Of a DNA stretch of 61,702 nucleotides, positions 32,914 to 41,076 are shown one piece after another. The notes under the pieces were generated by a model. The model was given only the letters and a program-made list of their open reading frames with translations. It was not told where the DNA came from and made no database searches. Within the stretch, counting starts at the first letter, position 1; each line of letters starts with the position of its first letter. Source of the DNA: Mycobacterium neglectum (GTDB lineage Bacteria > Actinomycetota > Actinomycetes > Mycobacteriales > Mycobacteriaceae); assembly GCF_002591975.1 (NCBI RefSeq), contig NZ_NVQE01000036.1, forward strand, positions 1 to 61,702, in the 5' to 3' direction. Both the position numbers and the translations under genes were made by a program.

Positions 32914-34092
32914 TCAGATCAGCGCCCGCAGCGGACCCTCGGGGTCGACGCCGAACGAACTCAGCGCGGACGCGTGATAGGGCGTGCCCGGGATGTGGAT
33001 CGCGTGGGCCAGGCCCGCGTGTGCGTCGCGCCAGAACCGCTGCAGCGGTTTGTCCATCCGCAACGCGTTGCCTCCCGAGCGGGCGAAGATCTGGTCGACC
33101 GCGGCGACCGCACGCCACGCCGCGCGCACCTGCGTCCGGCGTCCGGCGGCACGGTCCGCGAATGACACCTCCGCACCGGTGTCGACGATGTCGTAGATCC
33201 GGTCGACGTTGGCCAGCAACTCCTGGCGGGCGGCGTTGATGTCGGCGGCGGCCTCGCCGATGGCGTACATGACGTACGGATCGTCCTTGACTGCCCCGTA
33301 GGCGCCGACGCGGTCGCGCTGGTAGTCCAGGTGGGCGGCGAGCGCCCCTTCGGCGATGCCGATCACTGCGGACGTGATGCCCAGCGGGAACATCGTCGAC
33401 CACGGCATCAGGTACAGCGTCGACGTCATCCCGGCCTTGCGCTGGGCGGTGCCGTCCATCACCTCGGTGGCGTCCATCGTCCGGTAGTCGGGGATGAACG
33501 CGTCGCGCACGATGACGTCCTTGGATCCGGTGCCGCGCAGGCCGACCACGTTCCAGGAATCCTCGACGATCTCGTAGTCCTTGCGCGGCAGGATCATGTG
33601 CAGCATCTGAGGCGGCATCAGCGGTTTGCCGTCGGAGTCGCCCAGCATCGCACCGAGGATGATCCACTCGCACTGGTCGGTGCCGGAGCTGAATTGCCAG
33701 CGCCCGTTGAAGATATATCCACCGTCAACCGGCTTGGCCACGCCCTGCGGAGCATAGGGGGACGCGACCCAGGTGTCGACGTCGGAACCCCAGATTTCCT
33801 CAGCCACCCGAGGATCGGCATAGGCCAGCTGGTAGGGGTGCACGCCGACGACACCGTTGACCCATCCCGCAGCGGGATCCAGCGACGCCGTCGCCATCAC
33901 GGTCTCGGCGAACTCGCGCGGATGGACCTCGTAGCCGCTGTACTTGGAAGGCTGAAGCAGCCGGATGTTGCCCGCCGCCTTCATGGCCTTGGTCGTCTGG
34001 TCGGTGAGCTGGCCGATCTTCTCGGCCTCGGCGCCCTGCTCGCGCAGTTGGCCGGCCATCTCCATTACCCGGTCGATTACCCGCTCGGTCAT
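32914..34092 (-). CDS. HsaA-like flavin-dependent phenol monooxygenase (oxygenase subunit)
   Basis: 392 residues from an ATG at 34090-34092 preceded by AAGGA. It resembles HsaA of the cholesterol pathway (394 residues): RLLQPSKYSGYEVHPREF, AAGWVNGVVGVH, VDGGYIFNGRWQFSSG, VGLRGTGSKDVIV, MPWSTMFPLGITSAVIG, and QRFWRDAHAGLAHA all align by eye. The fold is that of acyl-CoA dehydrogenases but it uses reduced flavin and O2 to hydroxylate a phenol ortho to the hydroxyl, creating a catechol. It needs a flavin reductase (HsaB), not found in the window. First gene of the HsaA-HsaC-KstD unit. Confidence 0.9.
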   Translation of the reverse strand: MTERVIDRVMEMAGQLREQGAEAEKIGQLTDQTTKAMKAAGNIRLLQPSKYSGYEVHPREFAETVMATASLDPAAGWVNGVVGVHPYQLAYADPRVAEEIWGSDVDTWVASPYAPQGVAKPVDGGYIFNGRWQFSSGTDQCEWIILGAMLGDSDGKPLMPPQMLHMILPRKDYEIVEDSWNVVGLRGTGSKDVIVRDAFIPDYRTMDATEVMDGTAQRKAGMTSTLYLMPWSTMFPLGITSAVIGIAEGALAAHLDYQRDRVGAYGAVKDDPYVMYAIGEAAADINAARQELLANVDRIYDIVDTGAEVSFADRAAGRRTQVRAAWRAVAAVDQIFARSGGNALRMDKPLQRFWRDAHAGLAHAIHIPGTPYHASALSSFGVDPEGPLRALI

Positions 34093-34426
34093 GCTTTCGT
34101 CCTTACTCTGTGGGCTTGATTGATGGTGTACCGCAGATCGCGGTCGCGCCGCAGCCGATCCCGATCAGCGGACGGCTGGTTTTCAGAACTCGATGTGCAC
34201 CGCGTCGGAGACGGGTCGCGACCGACAGGCCAAGATCACCCACGGGCCGCACCGTCCTTCGCGGCATGAGTGGGGCACGTCGATAATCGATATGGTGCCG
34301 TTGCCCGCTGGGGACGGTGGCGGCCCGGTGTCCGGGAGAGGAACTCGGGAGCGTCCAGTCACCGGGAAACTGCCCGGTTCGACCCGTGCGACGTCCTACC
34401 GTGTGGTGGTGAGCAAGGAGACAGAC
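34093..34426. other. 334-base intergenic region, divergent promoters plus a gene relic
   Basis: Separates the divergent HsaA-like and cyclohexanone-monooxygenase-like units. It holds promoters for both and a relic of a ferredoxin-type reductase at 34183-34302 (separate entry). The ribosome binding site for the right-hand gene, AAGGAG, is at 34415-34420. No long palindrome was found. Confidence 0.6.
34183..34302 (-). pseudogene. Relic of a plant-type ferredoxin reductase C-terminus (KshB-like)
   Basis: One minus-strand frame reads GTISIIDVPHSCREGRCG, then directly WVILACRSRPVSDAVHIEF and stop (34183-34185). In intact oxygenase reductases, PHSCREGxCG..C binds the [2Fe-2S] cluster, about 30 residues follow, and the protein ends ILACQxxPxSDxVxIEF. 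Here that middle part, with the remaining spacing between Cys ligands, is missing. The frame still reads through, so the deletion was in-frame or recent. A KshB-like or phenol-hydroxylase reductase gene probably once stood upstream of the HsaA-like gene. Confidence 0.65.
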
Positions 34427-36025
34427 GTGGATGTCTTGGACGTCATTGTCGTGGGCGCAGGGTTCGCCGGAATCTACGCCTTGCACAAATTCCGGTCCCT
34501 GGGATTGACGACGCGGGTATTCGAGGCCGCGCCGGAGGTCGGCGGCACCTGGTACTTCAACCGGTATCCCGGTGCGCGCTGTGACGTGGAGAGCGTCGAC
34601 TACTGCTATTCGTTCTCCGACGAGTTGCAACAGCAATGGTCCTGGAGCGAGAAGTATGCGACGCAGGCCGAGATCCTGCGCTACCTCAACTGGGTGGTCG
34701 ACACACTCGACCTGCGCGACGGAATCACGTTCAATACCCGGGTCACATCGGCGGTGTTCGACGAGACGGCTCTGCGCTGGACAGTGAGCACTGACGAGAG
34801 GGAGTCGGTCAGCGCACGGTTCTGTGTGATGGCGACGGGACCGCTGTCGGCGGCGTTGACGCCGGACTTCGAAGGCTTGCCCACGTTCGCGGGCGAGGTG
34901 TACCACACCGCGCATTGGCCGAAAGAGGCCGTCGACTTCACCGGCAAGCGCGTCGCGGTGATCGGCACCGGCTCATCCGGCATCCAGTCGATACCGATCA
35001 TCGCCGATCAGGCGGATTCGCTCGTCGTCTTTCAGCGCACTCCGAATTTCAGTGTGCCCGCGGGCAATCGAGCGCTGACCGACCAGGACATTGCCGATTA
35101 CAAGGCCGGCTACGACGAGCGACGGCGGTTGTCGTGGCGCAGCGGCGGCGGCTCACCGCACATCGCACATCCCAAGCTGACGATGGAGGCCAGCGCGCAG
35201 GAGCGCAGGGCGGCCTTCGAACGACGATGGGAACTCGGCGGCGTGTTGTTCTCCAAGACGTTCAGCGACCAGATGACCGACATCGAAGCCAACGACGAGG
35301 CCCGCAGGTTCTACGAGGAAAAGGTCCGCGGCGTCATCGACGATCCCGACGTCGCCGATCTGCTGATTCCGAACGACCACCCGATCGGCACCAAGCGGAT
35401 CTGCACCGACACCAACTACTTTCAGACCTTCAACCGCTCGCACGTCGAACTTGTCAGCGTGCGCAGGACACCGATCGAGTCCATCGACGCGACGGGTATC
35501 AACACCTCCGAGGCCCGTTTCGATGTCGATGCGATTGTGCTCGCCACCGGCTTCGACGCGATGACGGGCGCCTTGGCCAAGATCGAGATCGTCGGACGCG
35601 ACGGGCACACGTTGCGCGACGACTGGGCCGACGGACCGCGTACCTATCTCGGATTGTGTGTCGACGATTTCCCGAATCTGTTCATGGTGTCCGGCCCCGG
35701 CGCCCCCGCCGTGCTGGCCAACATGGTGCTGCATGCTGAAGCCCACGTGAACTGGATCGCCGAGGCCATCACCTATCTCGACGACCACGGTCACACCGCC
35801 ATCGAGGCGACGGCCGACGCCGTCGAGGACTGGAACGCCGAACTGAGCCGTCGGGCGGAGGCGTCGCTGTTCACAAGGGCGAACTCCTGGTACATGGGGG
35901 CGAATGTGCCTGGTAAGCCTCGGGGTTTCATGCTGTTCATCGGCGGGTTTGCCACCTATCTCGACATCTGCAACGAGGTCGTGGCTGCGGGCTACAAAGG
36001 GTTCAGCCTCTCGAAGGCGCAGTGA
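34427..36025 (+). CDS. Baeyer-Villiger monooxygenase, cyclohexanone-monooxygenase type
   Basis: 532 residues from the GTG at 34427, chosen over earlier GTGs because AAGGAG lies exactly 6 bases upstream. Motifs: first FAD site VIVVGAGFAGIYALHKFRSLG, EVGGTWYFNRYPGARCDVES, the full Baeyer-Villiger fingerprint FAGEVYHTAHWP, and second nucleotide site VAVIGTGSSGIQSIP. This is the canonical type I form using FAD and NADPH, near the 540 residues of cyclohexanone monooxygenase. It would turn a cyclic ketone into a lactone. Its stop overlaps the following SDR (TGATG). Confidence 0.93.
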   Translation: MDVLDVIVVGAGFAGIYALHKFRSLGLTTRVFEAAPEVGGTWYFNRYPGARCDVESVDYCYSFSDELQQQWSWSEKYATQAEILRYLNWVVDTLDLRDGITFNTRVTSAVFDETALRWTVSTDERESVSARFCVMATGPLSAALTPDFEGLPTFAGEVYHTAHWPKEAVDFTGKRVAVIGTGSSGIQSIPIIADQADSLVVFQRTPNFSVPAGNRALTDQDIADYKAGYDERRRLSWRSGGGSPHIAHPKLTMEASAQERRAAFERRWELGGVLFSKTFSDQMTDIEANDEARRFYEEKVRGVIDDPDVADLLIPNDHPIGTKRICTDTNYFQTFNRSHVELVSVRRTPIESIDATGINTSEARFDVDAIVLATGFDAMTGALAKIEIVGRDGHTLRDDWADGPRTYLGLCVDDFPNLFMVSGPGAPAVLANMVLHAEAHVNWIAEAITYLDDHGHTAIEATADAVEDWNAELSRRAEASLFTRANSWYMGANVPGKPRGFMLFIGGFATYLDICNEVVAAGYKGFSLSKAQ

Positions 36026-36825
36026 TGTCGGGACTCGACGACAAGGTGGTCGTCGTGACCGGCGCCGCCAGGGGAACGGGCCGCGTGCACTGCCAGCGGT
36101 TCGCCGACGAAGGTGCCGACGTCATCGCTCTCGATGCCGCCGCGCTCGCCGATGATTTGGGCGACACGGCGACGCAGGTGCGCGATCGCGGTCGGCGATG
36201 CGTCGCCGCGACGGCCGACGTGCGCGACGCCGAGGCGATGTCCGCCGCGATCGACGCCGCCGTCGGCGAATTGGGCCGGCTCGACGTCGTCGTCGCCAAC
36301 GCCGGTGTGCACACCGCGGGTGCACCGGTATGGGAACTCAGCGAGGAAACCTGGCAGAACACGCTGGACATCAATCTGACCGGCGTCTGGCACACCGTGA
36401 AGTCGGCGGTGCCACACATCGGCGCGAGCGGGGGATCGGTGGTGATCATCAGCTCCACCAACGGATTACGCGGTACCGCCAACACCGCCCATTACACCGC
36501 CAGCAAGCATGCCTTGGTCGGCCTTGCCCGCACGCTGGCCAACGAACTGGGCGCGCAGCGAATTCGGGTCAACACCGTTCATCCGGGGGCGGTAGGCACC
36601 GCGATGGTGCTCAACGAGGCGACGTTTCGACGTCTGTGTCCCGATCTGCCGAACCCGACGGCGGCCGACGCCGCCGAAGTCCTCAAGGCGCGCAACCTGT
36701 TGCCGGTGGGATGGGTCGAGCCTGTCGACATCGCCAACGCCGTCGTGTTCCTCGCCTCCGACGAAGGCCGCTACATCACCGGAACCCAGATCGTGGTCGA
36801 TGCCGGCCTGACGCAGAAGGTATGA
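36025..36825 (+). CDS. Short-chain dehydrogenase/reductase, mycofactocin-associated subfamily (short form)
   Basis: 266 residues from the ATG sharing one base with the monooxygenase stop. Motifs: TGAARGTGRVHCQRFADEGADVIALDAA, ANAG, catalytic Ser in IISSTNG, and YTASK. The GRVHCQRFADEGADVIALD block and TVHPGAVGTAMVLNE match mycofactocin-dependent SDRs, although the family's extra loop after ALD is shorter here. Those enzymes keep their NAD bound and hand electrons to mycofactocin. Likely oxidises the alcohol that becomes the ketone substrate of the monooxygenase. Confidence 0.82.
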   Translation: MSGLDDKVVVVTGAARGTGRVHCQRFADEGADVIALDAAALADDLGDTATQVRDRGRRCVAATADVRDAEAMSAAIDAAVGELGRLDVVVANAGVHTAGAPVWELSEETWQNTLDINLTGVWHTVKSAVPHIGASGGSVVIISSTNGLRGTANTAHYTASKHALVGLARTLANELGAQRIRVNTVHPGAVGTAMVLNEATFRRLCPDLPNPTAADAAEVLKARNLLPVGWVEPVDIANAVVFLASDEGRYITGTQIVVDAGLTQKV

Positions 36826-37655
36826 CCATGGATCGCTTGCAGGGAAAGGTCGCCTTGATCACCGGGGCGGCCAGGGGCATCGGGCGCGCGCAGGCGGTGC
36901 GGTTCGCGCAGGAGGGCGCCGACATCATCGCGCTCGACATCTGCGGTCCGGTGGACACCGTCGTCACACCACCCGCCACCCGGGCCGACCTCGACGAGAC
37001 GGTCGAGCTGGTCGCCGAAGCGGGTGGCCGGGTCGTCGCGGAGGTCGTCGACGTCCGCGACACCGAGGCCGTGCAGGGTGCGACTGACCGTGGTGTCGAA
37101 CAGCTCGGCGGCCTCGACGTCGTCTGCGCGACGGCGGGGATCACGTCGCGCGGGCTAGCCACCGAACTGAGCGAAAACGCCTGGCAGACAATGCTCGATA
37201 TCAACCTGACCGGGGTGTGGCGCACCTGTCGCGCCACGGCTCCACATCTCATTGAACGCGGCGCCGGGTCGATGATTCTGATCAGCTCCATCGCGGGCCT
37301 GCGGGGGTTGGTCGGCGTGGCGCACTACACCTCGGCCAAACACGGAGTCGTCGGCCTGATGCGCAGCCTGGCCAATGAACTTGCGCCGCACAATATCCGG
37401 GTCAACACGGTGCATCCGACCAACGTGGACACCCCGATGATTCAGAATGACCATGTCCGCGCGGCGTTCCGGCCGGACCTCGAGCACGTGACCCGCGAGC
37501 AGTTCGCCGAGTCGGCGTGTTCGATGAACATGCTTGCCATCCCGTGGGTCGAAGCCGTCGACGTCGCCAATGCATGCCTGTTCCTGGCCTCCGACGAGGC
37601 CCGGTACATCACGTCCGTTTCGCTTCCGGTGGACGCGGGCAGCACCCAGCGCTGA
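36822..37655 (+). CDS. Mycofactocin-coupled SDR family oxidoreductase
   Basis: 277 residues from an ATG overlapping the previous stop by 4 bases; a second in-frame ATG at 36828 is an alternative. After TGAARGIGRAQAVRFAQEGADIIALDIC comes the insertion PPATRADLDETVELVAEAGGR, the hallmark of the mycofactocin-dependent, non-exchangeable-NAD SDRs. YTSAK and the Ser in LISSIAG complete the active site. Paired with the preceding, related SDR, so a tandem duplication. Third gene of the monooxygenase unit. Needs the mycofactocin redox system, which is encoded elsewhere. Confidence 0.88.
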   Translation: MTMDRLQGKVALITGAARGIGRAQAVRFAQEGADIIALDICGPVDTVVTPPATRADLDETVELVAEAGGRVVAEVVDVRDTEAVQGATDRGVEQLGGLDVVCATAGITSRGLATELSENAWQTMLDINLTGVWRTCRATAPHLIERGAGSMILISSIAGLRGLVGVAHYTSAKHGVVGLMRSLANELAPHNIRVNTVHPTNVDTPMIQNDHVRAAFRPDLEHVTREQFAESACSMNMLAIPWVEAVDVANACLFLASDEARYITSVSLPVDAGSTQR

Positions 37656-37659
37656 GAGG

Positions 37660-38547
37660 TCAGCGCGTCAGAAACGACAGCACAGTCGACACGAACGCGT
37701 CTTTGGCCTCGATCATCGCCCAGTGGCCACAGTTGGGAAACACGTGCAGTTCGGCGTTGGGGATGGTGCGCATCGGGATCAGTGCCATGTCCAACGGGCT
37801 CACCCGGTCGTCGCGGCCCCACGTCAGAAGCGTCGGCGCCGCGAGCTTGTGCATCATCGCCCACGGCATCGGGGCGTCGGATGCCCGCATGCCCGCCATC
37901 ATCTGTGCGAACGCCGCCTTGCCGTACATGCGCCGGGCGCTCTCCAGCGTCGGCGGGTCGGTCGCCAGCGCCCACCGCTCCTCGATGAGTTGCTCGGTCA
38001 CCAGCGCCGGGTCGAACACCATCGAGTTCAACCAGTCGACCAGTCGCTGCCGGGTCGGATTCTCGGTGAACTCCTGCAGGAGCCTGATGCCTTCGCTCGG
38101 CCCCGGCGAGAAGATGTTCGTACCGATCCCGCCGATCGTGACGAGGCGCCGCACCTTGGCCGGCTGGTGAATCGCGTAGTTGATACCGACGGCGCCACCC
38201 ATCGAATTGCCCACGATGTCAACGGAATCCAGACCGAGCGCGTCGACGAATGTGCCGACCGCACCGAATGCCGTGATCATCGGGTGACCGCCGAAGTCGT
38301 CGCTCACGCCGAAGCCTGGAAACTCCAGCACGAGGCAGCGGTAGTGCTCGGCGAAGATGCCCAGAATGCCGCGGAAGTTGCGCCAGCCCGTCACACCGGG
38401 GCCGGAGCCGTGCAGGAGCAGCAGCGGGGTACCCGCGCCCGCTTCGTGGTAGCGAAGCACGCCCGCCTCGGTTGATATCTCGCGAAGCGTGTCATCGTAG
38501 GTCAATTCCGCTGCCATCACCGATCCCGTCACCGACGTTTGGGTCAT
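37660..38547 (-). CDS. HsaD-like meta-cleavage-product hydrolase
   Basis: 295 residues from the ATG at 38545-38547. The C-C hydrolase (MhpC/BphD/HsaD) features are complete: LLLLHGSGPGVTGWRNF, nucleophile Ser115 in GNSMGG, Asp247 in WGRDDRVSPLD and His275 in NCGHWAMIE. HsaD has Ser114, Asp241 and His269 as I recall. It hydrolyses the C-C bond of the ring-fission product made by the HsaC-like enzyme, so HsaA-, HsaC- and HsaD-like activities are all in this module. It is on the minus strand just after the nitrile hydratase genes, with an 85-base gap. Confidence 0.9.
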   Translation of the reverse strand: MTQTSVTGSVMAAELTYDDTLREISTEAGVLRYHEAGAGTPLLLLHGSGPGVTGWRNFRGILGIFAEHYRCLVLEFPGFGVSDDFGGHPMITAFGAVGTFVDALGLDSVDIVGNSMGGAVGINYAIHQPAKVRRLVTIGGIGTNIFSPGPSEGIRLLQEFTENPTRQRLVDWLNSMVFDPALVTEQLIEERWALATDPPTLESARRMYGKAAFAQMMAGMRASDAPMPWAMMHKLAAPTLLTWGRDDRVSPLDMALIPMRTIPNAELHVFPNCGHWAMIEAKDAFVSTVLSFLTR

Positions 38548-38632
38548 ACCTCAGACTGGCATCGTGACATACGGCCGCGCGGCCACGGTCCCGGTGAGCG
38601 GGCTATGAGCGGCGACTGAACACCCACGGCCG

Positions 38633-38917
38633 TTAGAGCGGCGAGCGCTCGGTCGGCGTGGCAGCGTCGAGCGCGGCGGGCGTCGCGAGGTCGAGATCGA
38701 GCACCATCGACTCGAGTGCCCTGCCCCAACTCTCGTAGTACGGGCGCTGCGGGTCGGCGGCGATCTCGTCGGCCAGGCGGTGCCGGAACGCATCCCATGG
38801 CAGGCCGAGCTTTTCGACCACGGCGACGGCGATGCCCAGCGCCCGCGCCTGCCACGGTGCGTCGAAGACGAGGTTTCCGTTGTCGCGGGGCAGGGATTCG
38901 TCGTCGGGGATGTTCAC
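38633..38917 (-). CDS. Nitrile hydratase activator/accessory protein
   Basis: 94 residues from a GTG at 38915-38917 that overlaps the alpha-subunit stop (GTGA). Hallmarks of the family: FDAPWQARALGIAVAVVEKLGLPWDAFRHRLADEI, similar to the N-terminal part of the beta subunit, and PYYESWGRALE. Such proteins insert cobalt by swapping with the alpha subunit. Its place directly after the alpha subunit is the usual one. Slightly shorter than many relatives (about 100-140 residues) but complete in its core. Confidence 0.87.
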   Translation of the reverse strand: MNIPDDESLPRDNGNLVFDAPWQARALGIAVAVVEKLGLPWDAFRHRLADEIAADPQRPYYESWGRALESMVLDLDLATPAALDAATPTERSPL

Positions 38918-39507
38918 AACCGCTGCACACCGATCATCGAGTCGCGGGTGACCAACCCGGCGAGTTCGTCCTCCGACATCTCGTCGGTGCTGGCGGGCCG
39001 CATCGGCAGCACGAGATACCTTGCCTCCGAACTGGAGTCCCACACCTGGATCTCGACGTCATCGGGTACGACGGTGCCCATCTCGGCGAGCAGCTTCCGT
39101 GGTTCACGCACAGCGCGTGCGCGATAGGGCGGTTCCTTGTACCACTTCGGGGGTAGCCCCAGCGTCGGCCACGGGTAGCAAGAGCACAGCGTGCACACCA
39201 CGAGGTTGTGCACCGCAGCCGTGTTCTCGACGACGATCATGTGCTCACCCTGTGGACCGCCGAACCCGAGAGCGTCGATAGCCGCGGTCGCGTCGTCGAG
39301 TAGCTGCTCCCTATAGGCGGGATCGCTCCACGCTCTCGCAACGACCCGCGCACCATTCATCGGGCCGAAGTTGTGCTCGACGTGCGCGACGACTGCGTCG
39401 ACCGCGGCGATGTCCAGGATTCCGTTCTCGATGAGGACCGACTCGATCGCCGCGACGCGGGCCTCGATCGGCGCCAGTTCGGCGGGGTGGTGGTGGTCAG
39501 CTGCCAT
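38914..39507 (-). CDS. Nitrile hydratase alpha subunit, cobalt type
   Basis: 197 residues from the ATG at 39505-39507. The metal site is VCTLCSC at residues 104-110; Thr106 marks the cobalt type, where iron enzymes have Ser. The following YPWPTLGLPPKWYKEPPYRARAVREPRKLL is strongly conserved in nitrile hydratases. The enzyme hydrates nitriles to amides. Thiocyanate hydrolase gamma subunit is related, but the separate intact beta subunit and activator favour nitrile hydratase. No amidase is present nearby. The gene overlaps the beta-subunit stop by 11 bases. Confidence 0.93.
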   Translation of the reverse strand: MAADHHHPAELAPIEARVAAIESVLIENGILDIAAVDAVVAHVEHNFGPMNGARVVARAWSDPAYREQLLDDATAAIDALGFGGPQGEHMIVVENTAAVHNLVVCTLCSCYPWPTLGLPPKWYKEPPYRARAVREPRKLLAEMGTVVPDDVEIQVWDSSSEARYLVLPMRPASTDEMSEDELAGLVTRDSMIGVQRL

Positions 39508-40144
39508 CAGTGTCCTCGAATACGGCGGGCCGCAGGTATCGCTCGAACAGATCGACGTGGACGACCTCGCCATTGCCGCCCCCGTCGCCCCACAGCTCAT
39601 GGGATGTGAACCGGACCGCGTAGAAGGGGTCGGTCACCGAACCGCCGCCGTGTGCCTCGATGTCGTCGACGTCGACCACGCCGTGCACGCGAACGATGGT
39701 GCCGCGCCTGCCCTGCACATAGCGCGGAGCCCTGGTGTGTCCGGGCGGATGCCATTCGCGTACCCGCACCCCGTCGCCGACTTTGTACCGCGGCTCGGTG
39801 CGCGACGTGAGGTCGTCGGTCAGGACGCCACGGTCCGGTTGTGACAATGGGAAGCTTCCTCCGGCGCGCCGCTCGAGGTCTTCGCGGGTCGTCAGACCGG
39901 CCTCGACAGCCATCGTCGCGACTCCGGTCAGCCAGTGCTCGAAATAGGGCGATGAGAGGTAGTGCGCCGGATCCATCCGTTCGATCGAATGGCGGAAGGC
40001 GGGCAAGTTGAGGCCCAGCGGACCGGAGCCGACTTTGAGGCGAAAGACGCGCCGCTCCCAATCCTCGGCGAATGGGGATTCGTCGGCGTCGTGTTCCACC
40101 GGGCCGAACCCGGCGATTCCACCGAGGTCATGCACCCCATCCAC
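39497..40144 (-). CDS. Nitrile hydratase beta subunit
   Basis: 215 residues from a GTG at 40142-40144; the start gives the typical opening (M)DGVHDLGGIAGFGPV. It continues with FAEDWERRVF, YLSSPYFEHWLTGVATM, and the C-terminal SH3-like part YKVGDGVRVREWHPPGHTRAPRYVQGRRGTIVRVHG. Order beta-alpha-activator is that of cobalt-type clusters, for example in Rhodococcus, which agrees with the CTLCSC motif. A structural subunit; the active site lies in alpha. Confidence 0.93.
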   Translation of the reverse strand: MDGVHDLGGIAGFGPVEHDADESPFAEDWERRVFRLKVGSGPLGLNLPAFRHSIERMDPAHYLSSPYFEHWLTGVATMAVEAGLTTREDLERRAGGSFPLSQPDRGVLTDDLTSRTEPRYKVGDGVRVREWHPPGHTRAPRYVQGRRGTIVRVHGVVDVDDIEAHGGGSVTDPFYAVRFTSHELWGDGGGNGEVVHVDLFERYLRPAVFEDTDGS

Positions 40145-40206
40145 GATTCTGGATGTTACGGCGAACGGTTCGCCGACGTTCGCGGATTGAACTTCCCTGC
40201 CGTCGG

Positions 40207-40923
40207 TCACTCGGCGGCATCGTCGACCGTGGCCGGTTCGTCCACCCGGTCGGGCTCGCCCACCGTGTCGTCCACGGTCTCGGACCGATGGTCGCGTTGC
40301 TGCTCCAACGACAATGCGATGCCCAGCGCCAGGAAGAACAGAATGAACAACGGTGCACCGAGATAGGAGTTCATCGGGCCGCCCGGTGAGATGAAACTTC
40401 CCGGGGGGCCGATGATGGTAATCGTTTCGATCAGCTGCTCCACCGCGAAGACGGCGGCAACGATTCCGAGCCAGCGGGGAAACCGACCATCGTTGGCAGC
40501 CAACAGAATCGGTACCGACACCATGATATTGGTGATCGTCAGCATCGGACCCCACATGGTCACGACATCGGTGATCGTCCGCGCGGTCGCCGAGCCGAGC
40601 TGCGCGGGGTGCAGCGCCAACCCGGCGGTGAACCATGTCGCGATGAACACCTGCACCAGCACCGCCGCCGCACCGATGGTGAAGACGTAGCTTGGTGGCC
40701 CGCTCAACCGTTCGCGGGCGTACCCGAGTAACACCACCAGCGCGAGGGATCCGAATGCCAACAACAATGCTTGCATTCGCATCGTCGCCGAGTGCTCGCT
40801 GACGTGCGCGACGATGTCTGATCCCGGCTGGTCAACGCCGGGAAGTTTCGGAATCACAATCAGCGCAACGGCGTACAGCACCGCGAACGCAATACCCGCG
40901 ATCATCGGGGTACGACGATCCAT
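40207..40923 (-). CDS. Integral membrane protein, unknown function
   Basis: 238 residues from the ATG at 40921-40923. About six hydrophobic segments: near residues 8-25, 50-67, 80-102, 112-140, 150-172 and 182-205, with an acidic, Asp/Glu-rich tail. The third segment includes an aromatic Trp-Phe-Thr-Ala-Gly. Not recognised as a known transporter. It precedes the nitrile hydratase genes on the same strand with a 62-base gap and could be involved in uptake of nitriles or other substrates; this is position only. Right boundary gene of the island. Confidence 0.75.
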   Translation of the reverse strand: MDRRTPMIAGIAFAVLYAVALIVIPKLPGVDQPGSDIVAHVSEHSATMRMQALLLAFGSLALVVLLGYARERLSGPPSYVFTIGAAAVLVQVFIATWFTAGLALHPAQLGSATARTITDVVTMWGPMLTITNIMVSVPILLAANDGRFPRWLGIVAAVFAVEQLIETITIIGPPGSFISPGGPMNSYLGAPLFILFFLALGIALSLEQQRDHRSETVDDTVGEPDRVDEPATVDDAAE

Positions 40924-41076
40924 GCTGCCTTCCCTGTGTGCCGCGTTGATTGTCGCGAACGCCGGAAGTCAATCGTAGACAACGTAGTTATCCACAACCG
41001 CCATTTGATCCCCAGCGCGCGCCGCGTGTCCCCGAGCGTGGGGCGAACAGTCCGAGTTCGGTCCTACTTTCACCTC
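40924..41076. other. Intergenic region at the island's right border
   Basis: 153 bases between the divergent membrane-protein and comEA-like genes. Contains AT-richer stretches such as TCGTAGACAACGTAGTTATCC that may hold promoters for either gene. No tRNA or clear inverted repeat marks an insertion site. Confidence 0.35.

Noticed and set aside
31393..33165. 590-codon plus-strand frame opposite the KstD-like and HsaC-like genes
   Set aside because: Antisense to two genes with clear catalytic residues; no domain pattern of its own.
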